This document shows, in pieces, positions 61,732 through 64,000 of a stretch of DNA of 64,000 nt; the first letter of the stretch is position 1, and every line of letters begins with the position of its first letter. The translations under genes and the position numbers were made by a program. The stretch is from positions 1 to 64,000 of the forward strand of contig JACKKF010000001.1 of the NCBI GenBank assembly GCA_020637555.1, in the 5' to 3' direction. The notes under the pieces are model-generated. The model searched no databases and was not told where the DNA came from. It saw only the letters and a program-made list of their open reading frames with translations. The stretch is from Rhodobacter sp. Its GTDB lineage: Bacteria > Pseudomonadota > Alphaproteobacteria > Rhodobacterales > Rhodobacteraceae.

Positions 61732-62608
61732 TCGTCCGACGCAGCCAGACAAGGGACTTGTCGCCGTCATTCTTGCGGTGCCACGACATCGTGTGATCCT
61801 GCACCAGCAGGGGAAACGGCGCCGGCAGCGTGACCAGCCCATAGAGTTCGGCCATCTCCGCCGCGAAAAGGCGCGGCAAGGTGGACACATAATTGGTGGT
61901 CGACAGCAGGGCCGGAATCGACCGCAGGCTGTGCACCAGACACGCATAGTTCCGATCGGTTTGCTGGGCGACCTTGGCCTTGTCGAAATTCTTGACCGCA
62001 CCCGCGCGCAGATTGGGCACGATGCGCTTGTATCGGGCAAAGGCCAGCACCGGATCACTGTCGCCCAGCAGGGGGTGCCCCTTGCGCATGGCAAGAACGA
62101 TGTCCGTCGGGAACAGCGGTTCAACCGAGATTTCGTGCATCATGTCGGACTGCAGATAGACCACCAGATCGACGCTGCCACTCAGGATCGCCTCTTCGGT
62201 CAGCATGGTCTGCGGCGAGACCAGCTCGAAGGTCACGTCCGGATTGCCGTCCGTCAACCGCAACAGATCCGGCAGAATGATCGGCTCGACGAAATCCGCC
62301 ATCATCAGGCGAAAGTGCCTGGCAGAGGTCCCGGGATCGAATTCGGCCGAGGGGCCCAGGCCGGTTTCCAGCAACAGCAGCGCCGCCCTGATCGGCCCCG
62401 CGATCGATTCGGCATAGACGGTCGGCTCAACCCCGTTCCCCTTGCGGACAAACAGCTTGTCGCCAAGCTGCGCGCGCAGCCGTTTCAGCGAATGCGAAAC
62501 CCCGGGCTGGCTGAGATCGAGCAATTTGGCGGCGCCGCTGATGGATCTGCTTTCATAGATCGCGTGAAAGACCGACAGCAGATTGAGATCGAGATTTCTG
62601 ACGCTCAT
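61673..62608 (-). CDS. LysR family transcriptional regulator
   Basis: The 311-residue protein begins MSVRNLDLNLLSVFHAIYES, with the helix-turn-helix SISGAAKLLDLSQPGVSHSLKRL near residues 21-43 and a substrate-binding domain typical of LysR (FVEPIILPDLLRLTDGNPDV). It probably regulates the convergent MFS gene or a gene elsewhere. I chose ATG 62608; an earlier in-frame ATG at 62671 adds a non-family-like extension. Confidence 0.92.
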   Translation of the reverse strand: MSVRNLDLNLLSVFHAIYESRSISGAAKLLDLSQPGVSHSLKRLRAQLGDKLFVRKGNGVEPTVYAESIAGPIRAALLLLETGLGPSAEFDPGTSARHFRLMMADFVEPIILPDLLRLTDGNPDVTFELVSPQTMLTEEAILSGSVDLVVYLQSDMMHEISVEPLFPTDIVLAMRKGHPLLGDSDPVLAFARYKRIVPNLRAGAVKNFDKAKVAQQTDRNYACLVHSLRSIPALLSTTNYVSTLPRLFAAEMAELYGLVTLPAPFPLLVQDHTMSWHRKNDGDKSLVWLRRTITETIARKQVRADQIFGAR

Positions 62609-62772
62609 ACGCACTTGCCCCACTCGCACATCCGGCCAATCTGCGCGAGCTTCCAACCGGGCGCAAGCCATGCACCGCGCACCATCGCATCGCGCCTCAC
62701 AGTCCCCGAAGCGCCCTGCCCGCCGCCGCGCCAGCCCCCCGGGGCACTGGCCGACCCCACGGTTCAGAACAG

Positions 62773-62810
62773 AAAAACGCCCGCAAGATCATCATCTTGC
62801 GGGCGTTTTT
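62773..62810 (-). terminator. Bidirectional terminator of tRNA-Leu
   Basis: A perfect 17-bp inverted repeat AAAAACGCCCGCAAGAT / ATCTTGCGGGCGTTTTT around a CATC loop, with A/T runs at both ends. It lies five bases after the tRNA-Leu gene. Confidence 0.92.
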
Positions 62811-62814
62811 ATTT

Positions 62815-62899
62815 TGGTGCCCAGGAGAGGACTCGAACCTCCACGCCTTGCGGCACAGGTACCTGAAACCTGCGCGTCTACCAATTCCGCCACCTGGGC
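62815..62899 (-). tRNA. tRNA-Leu (anticodon CAG)
   Basis: The minus strand folds as a class II tRNA: acceptor GCCCAGG/CCTGGGC, anticodon stem CAGGT/ACCTG with loop TTCAGGT (anticodon CAG), a long variable arm, T loop GTTCGAG, discriminator A and encoded CCA. The length is 85 bases. Confidence 0.95.
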
Positions 62900-62915
62900 A
62901 GGTCGCGTGATCGGC

Positions 62916-62944
62916 TGATTATCCCCGGTCCCCGATGCTGTCAA
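62916..62944 (-). promoter_or_regulatory. Sigma-70-type promoter for tRNA-Leu
   Basis: On the minus strand TTGACA (62944-62939), a 17-base spacer and TAATCA (62921-62916) form a near-consensus promoter; transcription would start about ten bases before the tRNA. Confidence 0.75.
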
Positions 62945-63093
62945 CGGGGCGCGCGCAAAAATCGCCGGGCGCGTCGAAAATTCTTCTGCCGCACCGCGGC
63001 GAAGCCCCCGGGCCCGGTTTGGTTTTGTCTTGTGGCGCTGGGGGTGCAGGGGTATTGAGCAGTCAAGGCGATGATGCATGGCGCGGAGGGCGA

Positions 63094-64000
63094 GATGACG
63101 AAACTGGTCACGATCCTGGGCGGCTCGGGCTTTGTGGGGCGCTATGTCGCGCGGCGCATGGCTCAGGCCGGGTGGCGTGTGCGGGTCGCGACGCGGCGAC
63201 CGAACGAACGGCTGTATGTGCGCACCTATGGCGCGGTCGGTCAGGTCGAACCCATCCTGTGCAACATCCGCGACGAGGCCTCGGTCCGGGCCGTGATCGA
63301 CGGGGCCGACGCGGTCGTCAACTGCGCGGGCATCCTGTTCGAACGTGGCAAGAACACCTTTGCCGCCGTTCAGGCCGAAGGCGCCGATATCGTCGCCCGG
63401 GCCGCCGCAGCCGCGGGTGTGGCGCAACTGGTGCATATCTCGGCCATCGGGGCCAGCGCCGAGTCGGCCAGCGACTATCAGCGCAGCAAGGCCGCGGGGG
63501 AAGCCGCGATCCTCGCCGCCTTCCCGGGTGCGGTGATCCTGCGCCCCTCGATCATCTTTGGCCCCGAGGACGGTTTCTTCAACCGCTTCGCCGCCATGAC
63601 CCGGTTTTCGCCGGTGTTGCCGATCGCGCATGGTCAGACCCGCTTGCAGCCGGTGTATGTGGACGACGTGGCGGCCGCCGTCGCCAAGGCCGCCATGGGT
63701 CAGGTTCCCGCCGGCACCTATGAGCTGGGCGGCCCCGATGCGATGACGTTCCGCGATCTCATGGCAATGATGCTGACCGAGATCCGCCGCAAGCGCGTGA
63801 TCGTGAACATGCCGGGCTGGATGGCCGGGTTGAGCGCCCGGGTGCTGGGCGCGGCTCAGGTCCTGACGGCGGGTCTTTACACCAACTCCACGCTGACGCG
63901 GGATCAGTTGGCCGCACTGGAAACCGATAATGTGGTGGCCGAGGGCGCCAAGGGCCTGCGCGCCCTGGGCATCGCCCCCACGCCCATGGACCTGATCCTG
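63094..64000 (+). CDS. NAD(P)-binding protein, complex I NDUFA9 subunit-like (cut by window edge)
   Basis: ATG 63094 follows CGGAGGG. The visible 302 residues begin with the Rossmann motif TILGGSGFVGRYVARRMAQ and contain VHISAIGAS, the YxxxK pair (YQRSKAAGEAAIL) and LRPSIIFGPEDGFFNRFA, as in extended short-chain dehydrogenases of the NDUFA9/UbiB-associated type. Relatives bind NADPH near respiratory complex I or have unknown substrates. The C-terminus lies beyond the window. Confidence 0.88.

Overview
The window looks like a chromosomal piece of a high-GC alphaproteobacterium of the Rhodobacterales (Paracoccaceae/Roseobacter type). The evidence is the gene order ubiB-ubiE / mutM-enoyl-CoA hydratase-rpsT-dnaA-dnaN-recF-gyrB, the FlbT/FlaF/DUF1217 flagellar set, DUF2794, the three deformylase genes before fmt, and the rnd-lptC-lptA-lptB-rpoN-hpf-ptsN string. 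No phage, insertion sequence, CRISPR array or integrase was seen.

Layout. 0-1.2 kb: end of an HPr gene and a cation-efflux gene. 1.5-9.9 kb: a branched-chain-amino-acid-type ABC importer (livG, livH, livM, binding protein, livF) flanked by two acyl-CoA ligases. Four patches of this region (about 2.2-2.3, 3.5-4.3, 4.8-5.3 and 6.6-7.1 kb) are full of one-base indels that break the genes; the pattern looks like sequence error, though decay cannot be excluded. 9.9-13 kb: a caspase-like/peptidoglycan-binding protein, rpmJ, tRNA-Val and N-formylglutamate amidohydrolase. 13.2-15.8 kb: an NMT1-type ABC importer. 15.8-22.5 kb: flagellar genes (DUF1217, flbT, flaF, flagellin, flgN-like, flgJ-like, fliK, flgD) with two CtrA-like boxes. 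22.5-35 kb: ubiquinone synthesis and DNA replication genes. 35-44 kb: glutathionyl-hydroquinone reductase, a MalY-type lyase, three tandem peptide deformylase-like genes with fmt, smpB and a pseudouridine synthase. 44-49 kb: the LPS-export / sigma-54 / PTS-Ntr operon on the minus strand. 49-54.6 kb: a TRAP transporter with a QsuD-like quinate/shikimate dehydrogenase, divergent from a gene that fuses a TetR regulator to an esterase. 54.6-60.4 kb: an accessory block bordered by AT-rich DNA, holding a sulfotransferase-like protein, an Ig-repeat autotransporter and an uncharacterised acidic 477-residue protein. 60.4-64 kb: MFS transporter, LysR regulator, tRNA-Leu and the start of an NDUFA9-like dehydrogenase.

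How the genes fit together. Three importers sit beside enzymes that probably use their cargo: acyl-CoA ligases with the liv system, a quinate/shikimate-type dehydrogenase with the TRAP system, while the NMT1 system stands alone. ptsH at the left edge and ptsN at 44 kb belong to the same nitrogen-PTS signalling chain, although they are far apart. The best candidates for something undescribed are the 54.6-60.4 kb block (above all the protein at 58890-60323), the TetR-esterase fusion, the third deformylase homologue with lost catalytic residues, and the cysteine-free caspase-like protein.
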